Shown here: positions 18,246-26,740 of the stretch, piece by piece
How the letters are laid out: the number at the start of each line of letters is the position of its first letter
Numbering within the stretch: position 1 is the stretch's first letter
Program-made: the position numbers and the translations under genes
The notes under the pieces: model-generated
Databases searched by the model: none
Seen by the model: only the letters and a program-made list of their open reading frames with translations
Told to the model about the DNA's origin: nothing
Origin: Desulfobacterales bacterium
GTDB lineage: Bacteria; Desulfobacterota; Desulfobacteria; Desulfobacterales; JAEINQ01
Direction of reading: 5' to 3'
Assembly: GCA_016342285.1 (NCBI GenBank)
Contig: JAEINQ010000032.1
Span: 1-64,000, forward strand
DNA: 64,000 bases

Positions 18246-20576
18246 ATGATTTTGCAAAAGGCCATCGGCACAATCCTTGTTGAGATGGGGAGCCTGGCCA
18301 GCGATGAACTCACCCACGCCCTGGAGCGCCAGCGCCAACTCATGCAGGACAGGGCACTTCCCGAGGGGATCGCCCGGGTCCACCTGATCTCCGAAGCCAG
18401 GCGGTCCAAAGCACAAGGCCAGGTCCCGTTGATAGGGGAAATTCTTCTCGACCTGAGGCTGGTCGAAGCCGACGAGATTGACCGCGCCCTTAAGGTGCAG
18501 GCCGAATCTCTTGGAATCTATCGGGGGCTGGAAACGAACAAACTCGGGGTCGCCATCGAGATCGGCTCCATCGTCAACTCCTCCCTGAATATCTCCGAAG
18601 TTCTGTGCCATATCATGAACCATGTCAATTTTGTCACCGCATCCGTGGCCAGCACCCTCATGCTCCTGGACGAGAAAACCGGTGAACTGGTTTTCAGTGT
18701 TCCCACCGGCCCCAAAGCAGGCCGGTTGACCGACATCCGCCTGTCACCGGGCGAGGGAATCGCCGGCTGGGTCGCCCAGAATCGCAAGCCGGCCCTGGTC
18801 CCGGACACCCGGTCAGATCCGCGTTTTTTCTCTGGGATCGACCATGCCAGCGGTCTTGAAACCGAGTCGATTCTCTGCGTTCCCCTCATGGCCAAGAACC
18901 GGCTCATCGGCGTTCTGGAAGTGATCAACAAGATAGACGGCTCGACCTTTACCGAAAACGATCTGCTGATGTTGAGTGTCTTCGCCCATCAGGCCGCCTT
19001 GGCCATTGAAAACGCACGCCTGCACAGCGATCTCAAGACCAGGCTCGAGGAACAAAAACGGATCGATAAGGCCCTTCGCCGCAGCGAGACGCGCTACCGC
19101 CTGTTGGTTGATACCATGGCCGAGGGGCTGGGTGTTCAGGACGAAAACGGCCGCGTTTCTTATGTCAACGACCATCTTTGCCGCATGCTCGGCTATGAGC
19201 GCGAAGAAATCATCGACCGACCCGTGGCCGACTTTATCCACAAAGCCGATATGCCTGAGTTCCGCCGCCAGATGACCCGGCGGCAGCAGGGCGAGGAAGA
19301 GAGATACGAAATCACCCTATCGGGGAAGGCGGGGCGTAAGGTTTTTGCTTTGATGTCGCCCCGGGCCCTGTTTAACGACGCCGGCCGATTCAAAGGGAGC
19401 TTTGCCGCTATTGTCGACCTCAGCGAACGCAAGAAAATGGAAGCCGCGCTCCATGAGGCCCAGCGGATGAAAGCCATCGGCACCCTGGCTGGCGGCATCG
19501 CCCACCAGTTCAACAACGCCTTGACCGGCATCGCCGGAAACATCGAATTGCTTAAAATGTCTCTTCCCAACGATGAGGCGGTGAGCCGCTATACCCCGCC
19601 GATGGAGTCGCAGCTAAACAGAATGGCGGGACTCACCGAGCATCTGCTGGCCTATGCCCGGGAAGGCCGTTACCAGCCGCGGATCATTTGCCTCAACGAT
19701 TTCCTTCGGCAAACCCTCCCGCTGATCCAGCACAAGACTTGTCCGGAAGTTGAAATCGAATCTGATTTTTCAGCGCCCAGCCAATATGTGGATGTGGATC
19801 CGACCCAGATGCAGATGGTACTTTCAGCCATCGTCAACAATGCCGCCGAGGCCCTGGGCGGCAATGGACGCATCCGGCTGACCCTGGAGAGGGTAACCCT
19901 GGAAAAAGACCCCTCGGCCGACCCCTTTGCCCCGGAGCCGGGCGACTATGCCTGCCTTTCCATCGAAGACAACGGCAAGGGGATGGACCCGGAAACCCGG
20001 AAAAGAATCTTCGAACCTTTTTTCACCACCAATTTCCATGGTCGCGGACTCGGCCTGGCCGCCGCCTATGGCATCGTCAGAAATCACAATGGCTGGATCA
20101 GCGTCGCCTCGGAAACCCAAAAAGGCTCGATGGTAAAGATTTATCTGCCGCGAGCAATCCCCACCCATAAAAAAGATATCGAACCCCGGCAACAAGTGGC
20201 TCCACCGCCTGGCACCCTGCTGATTGTCGAAGACGAAGAGGTGGTTATGGACGTGACCCGGGCGATGGCGAAGAAACTCGGCTACCGCGTCCTGGTCGCT
20301 GAAGATGGGGCCAAGGCCCTGCATCTGGCCCGAACCTTTGACGGCACTATCGATCTGGCCCTGCTTGATATCGTCCTGCCCGACATGGACGGAAAGGCCG
20401 TATTTATCGCCCTGGCAAAGGCCCGACCGGAGATGAAGGTAATCGTTTGCAGCGGCTATTCCATGGACGGGCCGGTGGAGGAGATCATTCAGGCCGGTGC
20501 AGTGGGCTTTATCCAAAAACCCTTTTCATTTCAAGTCCTAACGGAAAACCTTGAAAAGGCCATGGAAAACCGATAG
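18246..20576 (+). CDS. hybrid sensor histidine kinase (GAF-PAS-HisKA-HATPase-REC)
   Basis: A 776-residue cytoplasmic hybrid kinase without membrane segments. Residues 1-90 resemble the GspE N-terminal fold (MILQKAIGTILVEMGSL... GEILLDLRLVEADEID). A GAF domain follows (about 105-255), then PAS (about 275-385), a dimerisation/phosphoacceptor domain with the His in GGIAHQFNN (about 420), an HATPase with DNGKGMDPETRKRIFEPFF and GRGLGLA, and a C-terminal receiver (about 655-770) with the acceptor Asp in LALLDIVLPDMDG. The H-Q-F-N-N variant replaces the more usual acidic residue. It has no obvious partner gene. Confidence 0.9.
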   Translation: MILQKAIGTILVEMGSLASDELTHALERQRQLMQDRALPEGIARVHLISEARRSKAQGQVPLIGEILLDLRLVEADEIDRALKVQAESLGIYRGLETNKLGVAIEIGSIVNSSLNISEVLCHIMNHVNFVTASVASTLMLLDEKTGELVFSVPTGPKAGRLTDIRLSPGEGIAGWVAQNRKPALVPDTRSDPRFFSGIDHASGLETESILCVPLMAKNRLIGVLEVINKIDGSTFTENDLLMLSVFAHQAALAIENARLHSDLKTRLEEQKRIDKALRRSETRYRLLVDTMAEGLGVQDENGRVSYVNDHLCRMLGYEREEIIDRPVADFIHKADMPEFRRQMTRRQQGEEERYEITLSGKAGRKVFALMSPRALFNDAGRFKGSFAAIVDLSERKKMEAALHEAQRMKAIGTLAGGIAHQFNNALTGIAGNIELLKMSLPNDEAVSRYTPPMESQLNRMAGLTEHLLAYAREGRYQPRIICLNDFLRQTLPLIQHKTCPEVEIESDFSAPSQYVDVDPTQMQMVLSAIVNNAAEALGGNGRIRLTLERVTLEKDPSADPFAPEPGDYACLSIEDNGKGMDPETRKRIFEPFFTTNFHGRGLGLAAAYGIVRNHNGWISVASETQKGSMVKIYLPRAIPTHKKDIEPRQQVAPPPGTLLIVEDEEVVMDVTRAMAKKLGYRVLVAEDGAKALHLARTFDGTIDLALLDIVLPDMDGKAVFIALAKARPEMKVIVCSGYSMDGPVEEIIQAGAVGFIQKPFSFQVLTENLEKAMENR

Positions 20577-20726
20577 GATACATTCTTCCGGCCGTCCCTG
20601 GGGAGAGTGGTTAACCCGCCTTTGCCACCGGCTTTTGACCGACCATGCCCCTGAAAAAGGCCGGCAAACCTGTCCAGAAGATTCACCGCCCCAGGCCACA
20701 CCCGAAACCTTGTCCTGAAAAACCAT

Positions 20727-20768
20727 ATTTGTCTTGACAACTTTACCAATACTCCATAAGAGTTATGG
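20727..20768 (+). promoter_or_regulatory. promoter/operator region of gntR-trpBA
   Basis: ATTTGTCTTGACAA at 20727-20740 contains a -35 TTGACA inside the palindrome TTGTC-TT-GACAA. The same 14 bases occur at the trpE promoter (29097-29110, minus strand). Just downstream, CCATAA-GAG-TTATGG at 20754-20768 is a perfect inverted repeat overlapping the -10 area (CATAAG or TAAGAG, 15-17 bases from the -35). The second palindrome is a natural autoregulatory operator candidate for the GntR protein. Confidence 0.55.
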
Positions 20769-20829
20769 TATCGACGCCTACGGTCGCAACGGGGTCAAGC
20801 GACCACACAACCCCAGCAAAGGATGATCC

Positions 20830-21561
20830 ATGCTCAACCATCAGTCTCCCATACCGCTGTACCGTCAACTTGCCGACATCCTTCGTGACCGCATCCGTAG
20901 CGGCACCTATCTGCCCGGCGCCCGGATTCCGTCAGAGCACCAACTGGCCGCCGACTACGGCATCGGCCGCCCCACCGCACGGCAGGCCACCGACCTGCTG
21001 GTGCGCCGGGGCATGTTGGTGCGCCGAAGGGGATCGGGAACCTTCGTCCAGGAAGATCCCCGGGAAGTGGACCTTTTCTCATTGGCCGGAACCAGCGCCT
21101 CCTTCGACGAAAAGGGGATCACGGTCGACCGGCGGATCATGGACCCGGTCCGAATCGTCACCGTCGAGACTCAGCCCCACAACCCCTTTTCAGGCATCCG
21201 GGCCTACTCTTTTTCCCGGCTCAGCCAGGTGTCGGGAGAGCCGGTCCTGCTGGAAACGTTCTTCATGCATCCCACCCTGTTCGCTGGCATTGAGACCGAG
21301 GACCTGGCCGCGGGGTCCCTGGCCCGGACCGTTCAGGAAACCTTTTACATGACGCCGGTGGAAAGCCGCCAGGCCTTTACCATCGCCCACCTGACCGGCG
21401 ACAGGGCCGCCCACCTGGGGGTCGATTCAAAAACCCCTGTCCTGCTGGTACGGCGCCACCTGCACTTTCCCCAGGCCAGGGACGCCATCTACTCCGAACT
21501 CTACTGCCGCACCGATCGATTTGTCTTTTCCCAGACCATTGGAGGTCTTTCCCATGACTAA
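20830..21561 (+). CDS. GntR-family (HutC-type) regulator with UTRA domain
   Basis: A 243-residue regulator. The N-terminal GntR winged helix (about residues 5-72, with RIRSGTYLPGARIPSEHQLA and TARQATDLLVRRGML) precedes a UTRA ligand-binding domain (about 90-235), the HutC subfamily layout. Its stop codon overlaps the trpB start by eight bases, so it is translated together with trpBA. A GntR regulator as first gene of a trpBA operon is unusual. It probably senses a small molecule tied to tryptophan or indole metabolism, but the ligand cannot be read from sequence. Palindromes upstream (20734-20768) are candidate operators. Confidence 0.88.
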   Translation: MLNHQSPIPLYRQLADILRDRIRSGTYLPGARIPSEHQLAADYGIGRPTARQATDLLVRRGMLVRRRGSGTFVQEDPREVDLFSLAGTSASFDEKGITVDRRIMDPVRIVTVETQPHNPFSGIRAYSFSRLSQVSGEPVLLETFFMHPTLFAGIETEDLAAGSLARTVQETFYMTPVESRQAFTIAHLTGDRAAHLGVDSKTPVLLVRRHLHFPQARDAIYSELYCRTDRFVFSQTIGGLSHD

Positions 21562-22780
21562 GCGCGGTTATTTTGACCAGTTCGGCGGCGCCTACATTCC
21601 CGAAATCCTTCAGGCCACCTTCAAGGAAGTGGAAAAAACCTTTGATTCGGCCAAAAACGACCCGGGCTTCTGGCAGGAATATCTCGATATCATGTCCACC
21701 TACTCCTGCCGGCCCACGCCGCTGACCTTTGCCGAAAATCTCACCGCCCATTTCGGCGGCGCCCGGATCTACGTCAAACGCGAGGACTTAAACCACACCG
21801 GCGCCCACAAGGCCAACAACGTCATGGGACAGGGGCTTTTGGTACGCCGTATGGGAAAGACCCGGGTGATCGCCGAAACCGGGGCCGGCCAGCACGGCGT
21901 GGCCACGGCCACCATGGCGGCCAAGTTCGGGTTCGACTGCACCATCTACATGGGCGAGGTGGATGTCGAGCGCCAGCGCCCCAATGTGTTCTGGATGGAG
22001 CAGCTCGGGGCCGAGGTGGTGCCGGTCCGGAACGGAACACGGATTCTCAAAGACGCCATGAACGAAGCCTTTCGGGACTGGGCCACCAGCATGGACAATA
22101 CCCACTACGTCCTGGGCACGGCATGCGGAGCCCACCCTTTTCCCGAAATGGTCACCTGGTTCCAGTCCATCATCGGAACCGAAGCCCGCGAGCAGATCCT
22201 TGCCGCCGAAGGAAAACTCCCGGCACGGGTTTACGCCTGTGTGGGCGGCGGATCCAACGCCCTGGGGCTTTTTTCCGGATTTCTCGACGATCCGGTGGAG
22301 CTGGTCGGCGTGGAAGCCGGCGGGCGGGGCCTTGATAGCGGCGCACATGCATCGCGCCTTGCCTCGGCCGACGCCAGCATCGGCATTTCCCAAGGATACA
22401 AAACCTTTTTTCTTCAGGACGACGACGGACAGATGAAGGAGACCCACAGCGTGGCCGCCGGCCTCGACTATGTCGGCGTCTCGCCGATCCTGGCCGCCTT
22501 GAGCCGCCAAAGACGCGCGCGGTTTGCGGCAGCCACGGACCGAGAGGTCATCGACGCCCTTTCCCTGACCATGAAAAAGGAAGGGATCATCCCGGCCCTG
22601 GAATCGGCCCACGCCTTTGTCCAGGCCTTCAAGGAGGCCCCGGACCTGGGCCCTGCCGACAGCATCATCATCAACCAGTCGGGCCGGGGGGACAAGGACA
22701 TATTCACCATTGCCGACGCCTTCAACGATCCGTCGTGGAAGCAGTTCATCATCGAAACAGCGGAGCGCTACCATGCTTGA
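21554..22780 (+). CDS. trpB: tryptophan synthase beta chain
   Basis: A 408-residue TrpB, the PLP enzyme that joins indole and serine. The PLP lysine is in NHTGAHKANN, preceded by YVKREDL; ETGAGQHGVATATMAAKFG and the phosphate-binding GGGSNALG are intact. GGAGG lies eight bases before ATG 21554, which is inside the end of the gntR gene. The trpA start overlaps its last eight bases, so synthase subunits are translationally coupled. Confidence 0.96.
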   Translation: MTKRGYFDQFGGAYIPEILQATFKEVEKTFDSAKNDPGFWQEYLDIMSTYSCRPTPLTFAENLTAHFGGARIYVKREDLNHTGAHKANNVMGQGLLVRRMGKTRVIAETGAGQHGVATATMAAKFGFDCTIYMGEVDVERQRPNVFWMEQLGAEVVPVRNGTRILKDAMNEAFRDWATSMDNTHYVLGTACGAHPFPEMVTWFQSIIGTEAREQILAAEGKLPARVYACVGGGSNALGLFSGFLDDPVELVGVEAGGRGLDSGAHASRLASADASIGISQGYKTFFLQDDDGQMKETHSVAAGLDYVGVSPILAALSRQRRARFAAATDREVIDALSLTMKKEGIIPALESAHAFVQAFKEAPDLGPADSIIINQSGRGDKDIFTIADAFNDPSWKQFIIETAERYHA

Positions 22781-23534
22781 ATCCTATTTGCGGGACCGGT
22801 TGAAAGAAAAGCAGATCCTGCTGATGACCCATATCGTGCTGGGATATCCCAACCTTTCGGCGTCCATGGAGATTGTCGAAGCCATGGTGGCCGCCGGCGT
22901 CGACCTGATGGAGCTTCAGATCCCTTTTTCCGAACCCATCGCCGACGGGCCGGTGATTTTAAAGGCCAATCAGCAATCCCTGGCAGCCGGCACCACCGTG
23001 GCCCAGTGCATGGCGTTTGCCTCAGCCGCATCGAAAAAATTCGACATCCCTTTTCTCTTCATGACCTACACCAACATCGCCTTTAAATACGGGTTCGAGC
23101 GGTTTGCCGGCGCCATGGCCAATGCCGGGCTTTGCGGCGCCATCGTGCCGGACCTGCCGCCCGAAGAAGGCCAGGACTACATCGAGGCCATGGAAGCCCA
23201 CCAATTGGCTCCGATCTTCGTCATGGCGCCCACCACCACCGATCGGCGGATGAATTATCTGGCCGGTTGTGCCCGGGGGTTTGTCTACTGCATGGCCAGG
23301 AAAGGGGTGACCGGCAAGGAGACGGCCTTTTCCAGCGACCTGGAAGGGTATCTTGCGCGCTGCCGGCAGGCCACGGACCTGCCCCTGGCCCTGGGCTTCG
23401 GCGTGAAAAGCCGCGAAGACATCGCCTTTCTCACCGGAAAGGCGGATATCGCCGTCATCGGTTCGGAGACCATTCGAATCGTAGACCGCCAAGGGGTCGG
23501 GGCTGTTGGGCCCTTCATCGAAAGCCTTCGCTAG
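22773..23534 (+). CDS. trpA: tryptophan synthase alpha chain
   Basis: A 253-residue TrpA, which cleaves indole-3-glycerol phosphate to indole. The catalytic Glu is in LMELQIPFSEP and the catalytic Asp in IADGPVI; the loop GFVYCMARKGVTG and the phosphate-binding GFGVKSRED and IGSETIR follow. FSEP in place of the common FSDP is a modest variation. The gene starts inside trpB. Its stop TAG is part of TAGTTTCCATCC, the edge motif of the dispersed hairpin family. It converges on trpF, 56 bases away. Confidence 0.95.
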   Translation: MLESYLRDRLKEKQILLMTHIVLGYPNLSASMEIVEAMVAAGVDLMELQIPFSEPIADGPVILKANQQSLAAGTTVAQCMAFASAASKKFDIPFLFMTYTNIAFKYGFERFAGAMANAGLCGAIVPDLPPEEGQDYIEAMEAHQLAPIFVMAPTTTDRRMNYLAGCARGFVYCMARKGVTGKETAFSSDLEGYLARCRQATDLPLALGFGVKSREDIAFLTGKADIAVIGSETIRIVDRQGVGAVGPFIESLR

Positions 23535-23590
23535 TTTCCATCCCAAGACGCATGGAAGAAGGGTTTACAGATTTGACTTCGCCAGGGGGC

Positions 23591-24286
23591 TTAGAAGATA
23601 TTGTCCGACCGGGGTGTCGGGGGCGGGCAGGCACGGACCGCTTCGATGAATCGCCGGACCTTTTCCGGATCTTTTCTCCCGGGAGACGCTTCCACCCCCG
23701 AACTCACATCCACGGCCGCGGGTCCGGCTGCCGCGATGGCCTCGCAGACGTTTTCCGGATCGAGACCGCCGGCCAGCACCAGGGGGTGGTCCGCCCCAAT
23801 GGGTTTGGCCTGCCCCCAGTCCCAGACCTTAGCATTGCCGCCGGGCAGCGGCCCGCCGGCACACTCGGCCAGAAAGGCCGAAGGACGGTATCGGCTCGTA
23901 TGGGCCAGATGCGGCTCCCGGTTGGCAAGCAGGGCCTTGATCACGACCAGGCCTTGGGCCCGGAGCCGGTCCACCAGTTCGGCGCTCTCGACCCCGTGAA
24001 GCTGTACGCCCCTTAATCCACAGGCACCGACCGTCTCCATAATGGCATCAAAATCGGCATTGACGAAGACCCCCACGGTCACGACCCGCACGCCAATGGC
24101 GCGGCAGATCGCCCCGGCTTGCCGTGCGTCCACGTGCCGCGGACTTTTCGGATAAAAAACCAGGCCGATGGCGTCGGCCCCGAGATCAGCGCAGGCCACG
24201 GCCTCGTCTGGCCGGGTCAGGCCGCAAATCTTGACCTGGACGGTCTGGTGCCCGTTGTCCGTTGCCCGCTTTAGAACGGTTTCCAT
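23591..24286 (-). CDS. trpF: phosphoribosylanthranilate isomerase
   Basis: A 231-residue TrpF, which performs the Amadori rearrangement of phosphoribosylanthranilate. The catalytic Cys is in VKICGLTRPDEAV, the catalytic Asp in VDVSSGVEASPG, and AIGLVFYPKSPRHV and the LAGGLDPENV phosphate-binding segment are intact. It is the last gene of the minus-strand trp operon, 272 bases after trpC, with a large hairpin between them. The C-terminal tail beyond EAVRAC is short and low in complexity. Confidence 0.94.
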   Translation of the reverse strand: METVLKRATDNGHQTVQVKICGLTRPDEAVACADLGADAIGLVFYPKSPRHVDARQAGAICRAIGVRVVTVGVFVNADFDAIMETVGACGLRGVQLHGVESAELVDRLRAQGLVVIKALLANREPHLAHTSRYRPSAFLAECAGGPLPGGNAKVWDWGQAKPIGADHPLVLAGGLDPENVCEAIAAAGPAAVDVSSGVEASPGRKDPEKVRRFIEAVRACPPPTPRSDNIF

Positions 24287-24430
24287 AAATCCCCACCCAA
24301 TAAAGGTCGGAAACAGACCCTATTTACACCCATTCGTTTATGGCAGCGATTTAAGTGGCTATCAGCTGCTGACGCAGCGGGGTGAAGATCAACTGCGCAT
24401 AACGATTCATCCGCCCGAAGGGCTTGCACC

Positions 24431-24487
24431 ATTTGCCCGGCCGGAACGCCTGAGGGCAGTTTTCCTCAGGTGATCGGCCGGGCAAAT
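24431..24487. repeat. large imperfect palindrome between trpC and trpF
   Basis: ATTTGCCCGGCCG (24431-24443) pairs perfectly with CGGCCGGGCAAAT (24475-24487), and inside it CCTGAGG (24449-24455) pairs with CCTCAGG (24464-24470). There is no T-run on either side, so it looks like an RNA-stabilising or processing hairpin, or a repeat, rather than a terminator. Adjacent at 24497-24521 is CATCCTGTTCATCCTGTC, a common intergenic motif also seen near 15080. Confidence 0.6.
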
Positions 24488-24558
24488 AGATCCTCGTGAG
24501 CATCCTGTTCATCCTGTCAAAACCTTCGCGATCTCTGCGTCTGGTGAGCACTTCGTGG

Positions 24559-25359
24559 TCAGTCCGGCATGGGTTGCCCGGTACGAAGATGCCGCAAGAA
24601 GGCCGCCGGATCGTCGGCGCGCACCAGGCTCTCGCCGATGAGAAAATTGTGAATGCCGGCAGCAAGGTTCCGCTCGATGTCGTCCCGGCCGACGATGCCG
24701 CTGGCCGCCACGGCAATCTGTCCGGCGCCGAACCGGGCAACCAGGTTCACGGCCCGGCCGATGTCGGTGTCAAAGGAGGTCAGATTCCGGTTGTTGATGC
24801 CGATCAGGGTCGCACCGGCATCGGTGGCGACCCCAAGGTCCGCCTCGGTGTGCACTTCCACCAGGGCGTCCATTCCCAGCTCCCGGCTGATGGCCAGGTA
24901 TTCGCTGAGCTGGGCGGCCGAAAGGATTCGTACGATGAGCAAAATCGCATCGGCCCGCCATGCCCGGGACTCGAAAATCTGGTAGGCCGAAACGATGAAT
25001 TCTTTTCGAAGCACCGGCAGGGTCGTGGCGGCCCTGGCGGCGGCCAGGTCACCAAGGCTTCCTTGGAAATACGGTCCGTCGGTCAGCACCGACAGGGCTG
25101 CCGCGCCGCCATCGGCGTAGGCCGCGGCCTGCTCGGCCGCGTTGAGGTCCGCCCGGATCAACCCCCTGGAAGGGCTGGCCCGCTTGATCTCGGCAATGAT
25201 CCGCACGTCTTGGCTTGAGGTCATGGCGGAAAAAAAAGAACGACCGTTGGGTGCGGCCGCCGCCTTGGCCTGGATACAGGCCATGGGGCAGTCCCGTTGG
25301 GCCGCACGCACCGCTTCTTTTTTCTTCTCGACAATTTCGCTGAGAATATCCCTGGGCAT
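24559..25359 (-). CDS. trpC: indole-3-glycerol phosphate synthase
   Basis: A 266-residue TrpC, which cyclises carboxyphenylaminodeoxyribulose phosphate. Active-site segments are complete: IIAEIKRASPSRGLI, VLRKEFIVS, LVEVHTEADL, LIGINNRNLTSF and AASGI. It lies downstream of trpD in the minus-strand operon, separated by about 365 bases that hold a 9-bp tandem repeat array. It is a single-function enzyme, not fused to TrpF. Confidence 0.96.
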   Translation of the reverse strand: MPRDILSEIVEKKKEAVRAAQRDCPMACIQAKAAAAPNGRSFFSAMTSSQDVRIIAEIKRASPSRGLIRADLNAAEQAAAYADGGAAALSVLTDGPYFQGSLGDLAAARAATTLPVLRKEFIVSAYQIFESRAWRADAILLIVRILSAAQLSEYLAISRELGMDALVEVHTEADLGVATDAGATLIGINNRNLTSFDTDIGRAVNLVARFGAGQIAVAASGIVGRDDIERNLAAGIHNFLIGESLVRADDPAAFLRHLRTGQPMPD

Positions 25360-25461
25360 GGTTCTTCGCCTTCTGCACTTTTGCCAATGACTTCTCGCCG
25401 GTGGCGGAGGTGGATCAGCGTTTTAATCCCCTATAAACCGATTTGACCGATCCGACCGATC

Positions 25462-25722
25462 CAAACCAATCCAACCAATCCAACCAATCAAACCAATCCA
25501 ACCAACCCAACCAATCCAACCAACCCAACCAATCCAACCAATCAAACCAATCAAACCAACCCAACCAATCAAACCAACCCAACCAATCCAACCAACCCAA
25601 CCAATCCAACCAACCCAACCAATCAAACCAACCCAACCAACCCAACCAATCCAACCAACCCAACCAATCCAACCAATCCAACCAATCAAACCAATCCAAC
25701 CAACCCAACCAATCAAACCAAC
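25462..25722. repeat. minisatellite: 29 tandem copies of a 9-bp unit
   Basis: Reading on the plus strand, 29 uninterrupted units of C(C/A)AACCAA(T/C) run from 25462 to 25722. Two degenerate GACCGATCC-type units precede them. The array starts two bases past the trpD stop codon and lies inside the trp operon before trpC. Since the unit length is a multiple of three, all frames stay open: Asn-Gln-Ser/Pro on the plus strand, and Trp-Leu/Phe-Gly/Asp in the minus frame that continues trpD. I see no evidence that either is translated. Confidence 0.95.
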
Positions 25723-25723
25723 C

Positions 25724-26740
25724 CTACCCATTCTCCCGGGTAAACCGAACCAGCGCGTCGAGTTTTTCAGCGGCAGCCCCACTGTCGATAACCGCCAGGG
25801 CCTGCTCAATGCCGTCCCTCAGGTCCTGGGCCACGCCTGCCGCCACCAGGGCGCCGGCAGCGTTAATCGCCACCACGTTTCGCCGGGGGCCATGCTCTCC
25901 GTCGAGAATTCGCCGGGTGATGTCGGCGTTGCAGGCCGCGTCTCCTCCGGCCAGATCGGCCGGTTGGGCCAACTGGCCGAAGTACTGTTCCGGAGATATC
26001 TCGTAGGTCCGGATCATGCCGTCATTGAGTTCAGAGACCCGGGTGGCGGCACAGACACTGATCTCGTCGAGGCCGTCATGGCCATGAACCACCAGGGCGC
26101 GCCGGGTGCCGAGCTGCTTTAACGCCCGGGCAAACATCTCGGTCAGCTCCGGTGCAAAAACACCGAGCAGCTGACAATTGGCTCCGGCTGGATTGGTCAG
26201 GGGGCCGAGCATGTTGAAAATGCTTCGCACGCCGACCTCTTTTCTCGCCCGGCCCGCATGCCGCATGGCACCATGAAAAACCGGCGCAAAAAGAAAACCG
26301 ATTCCGATTTCAGCCAACGCCTCTTCAACCAGTTCGGGATCGATCTCCAGCTTCACCCCAAGGGCTTCCAACAGGTCGGCGCTGCCGCACTGGCTCGACA
26401 CGGATCGGTTTCCGTGCTTGGCCACGGTCACCCCGCACCCGGCCACCACAAAGGCGGTGGTGGTGGAGATGTTGAAGGTGCCGGCGCTGTCACCGCCGGT
26501 GCCGCAGGTATCCACCACCGTGGTTCCCGGGGCCTGAATGCGCCGGGCTTTTCGACGCATGGCATGGGCCGCTCCGGCCAGTTCCTCGAAGGTTTCCCCT
26601 TTGGTGGCCAGGGCGCCCATCATGGCGCCGATCTGGGCATCGGTGGCCTCTCCGGCGAGCACAATGGTGATCATCCGGGTCATTTGGGTCTCAGACAGGT
26701 CCTTTCCCGATATGATTTGCTGAAGAAGGTCACGAAACAT
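25724..26740 (-). CDS. trpD: anthranilate phosphoribosyltransferase
   Basis: A 338-residue TrpD, which transfers phosphoribosyl to anthranilate. The PRPP-binding VDTCGTGGDSAGTFNIST and KHGNRSVSSQCGSADLLEALG segments, RSIFNMLGPLTNPA and the metal-binding VHGHDGLDEIS are present. Its start overlaps the end of trpG by 11 bases. The stop TAG at 25724-25726 is followed at once by the tandem repeat, and the frame past the TAG is open for about 100 more codons. Confidence 0.96.
   Translation of the reverse strand: MFRDLLQQIISGKDLSETQMTRMITIVLAGEATDAQIGAMMGALATKGETFEELAGAAHAMRRKARRIQAPGTTVVDTCGTGGDSAGTFNISTTTAFVVAGCGVTVAKHGNRSVSSQCGSADLLEALGVKLEIDPELVEEALAEIGIGFLFAPVFHGAMRHAGRARKEVGVRSIFNMLGPLTNPAGANCQLLGVFAPELTEMFARALKQLGTRRALVVHGHDGLDEISVCAATRVSELNDGMIRTYEISPEQYFGQLAQPADLAGGDAACNADITRRILDGEHGPRRNVVAINAAGALVAAGVAQDLRDGIEQALAVIDSGAAAEKLDALVRFTRENG

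Noticed and set aside
25462-25722. CRISPR-like array
   Set aside because: Units are 9 bases in direct contact without spacers, and no cas genes are near.
25443-26006. Plus-strand ORF encoding Asn-Gln-Ser/Pro repeats
   Set aside because: It exists only because a 9-bp repeat stays open in all frames. Beyond the array it is antisense of trpD.
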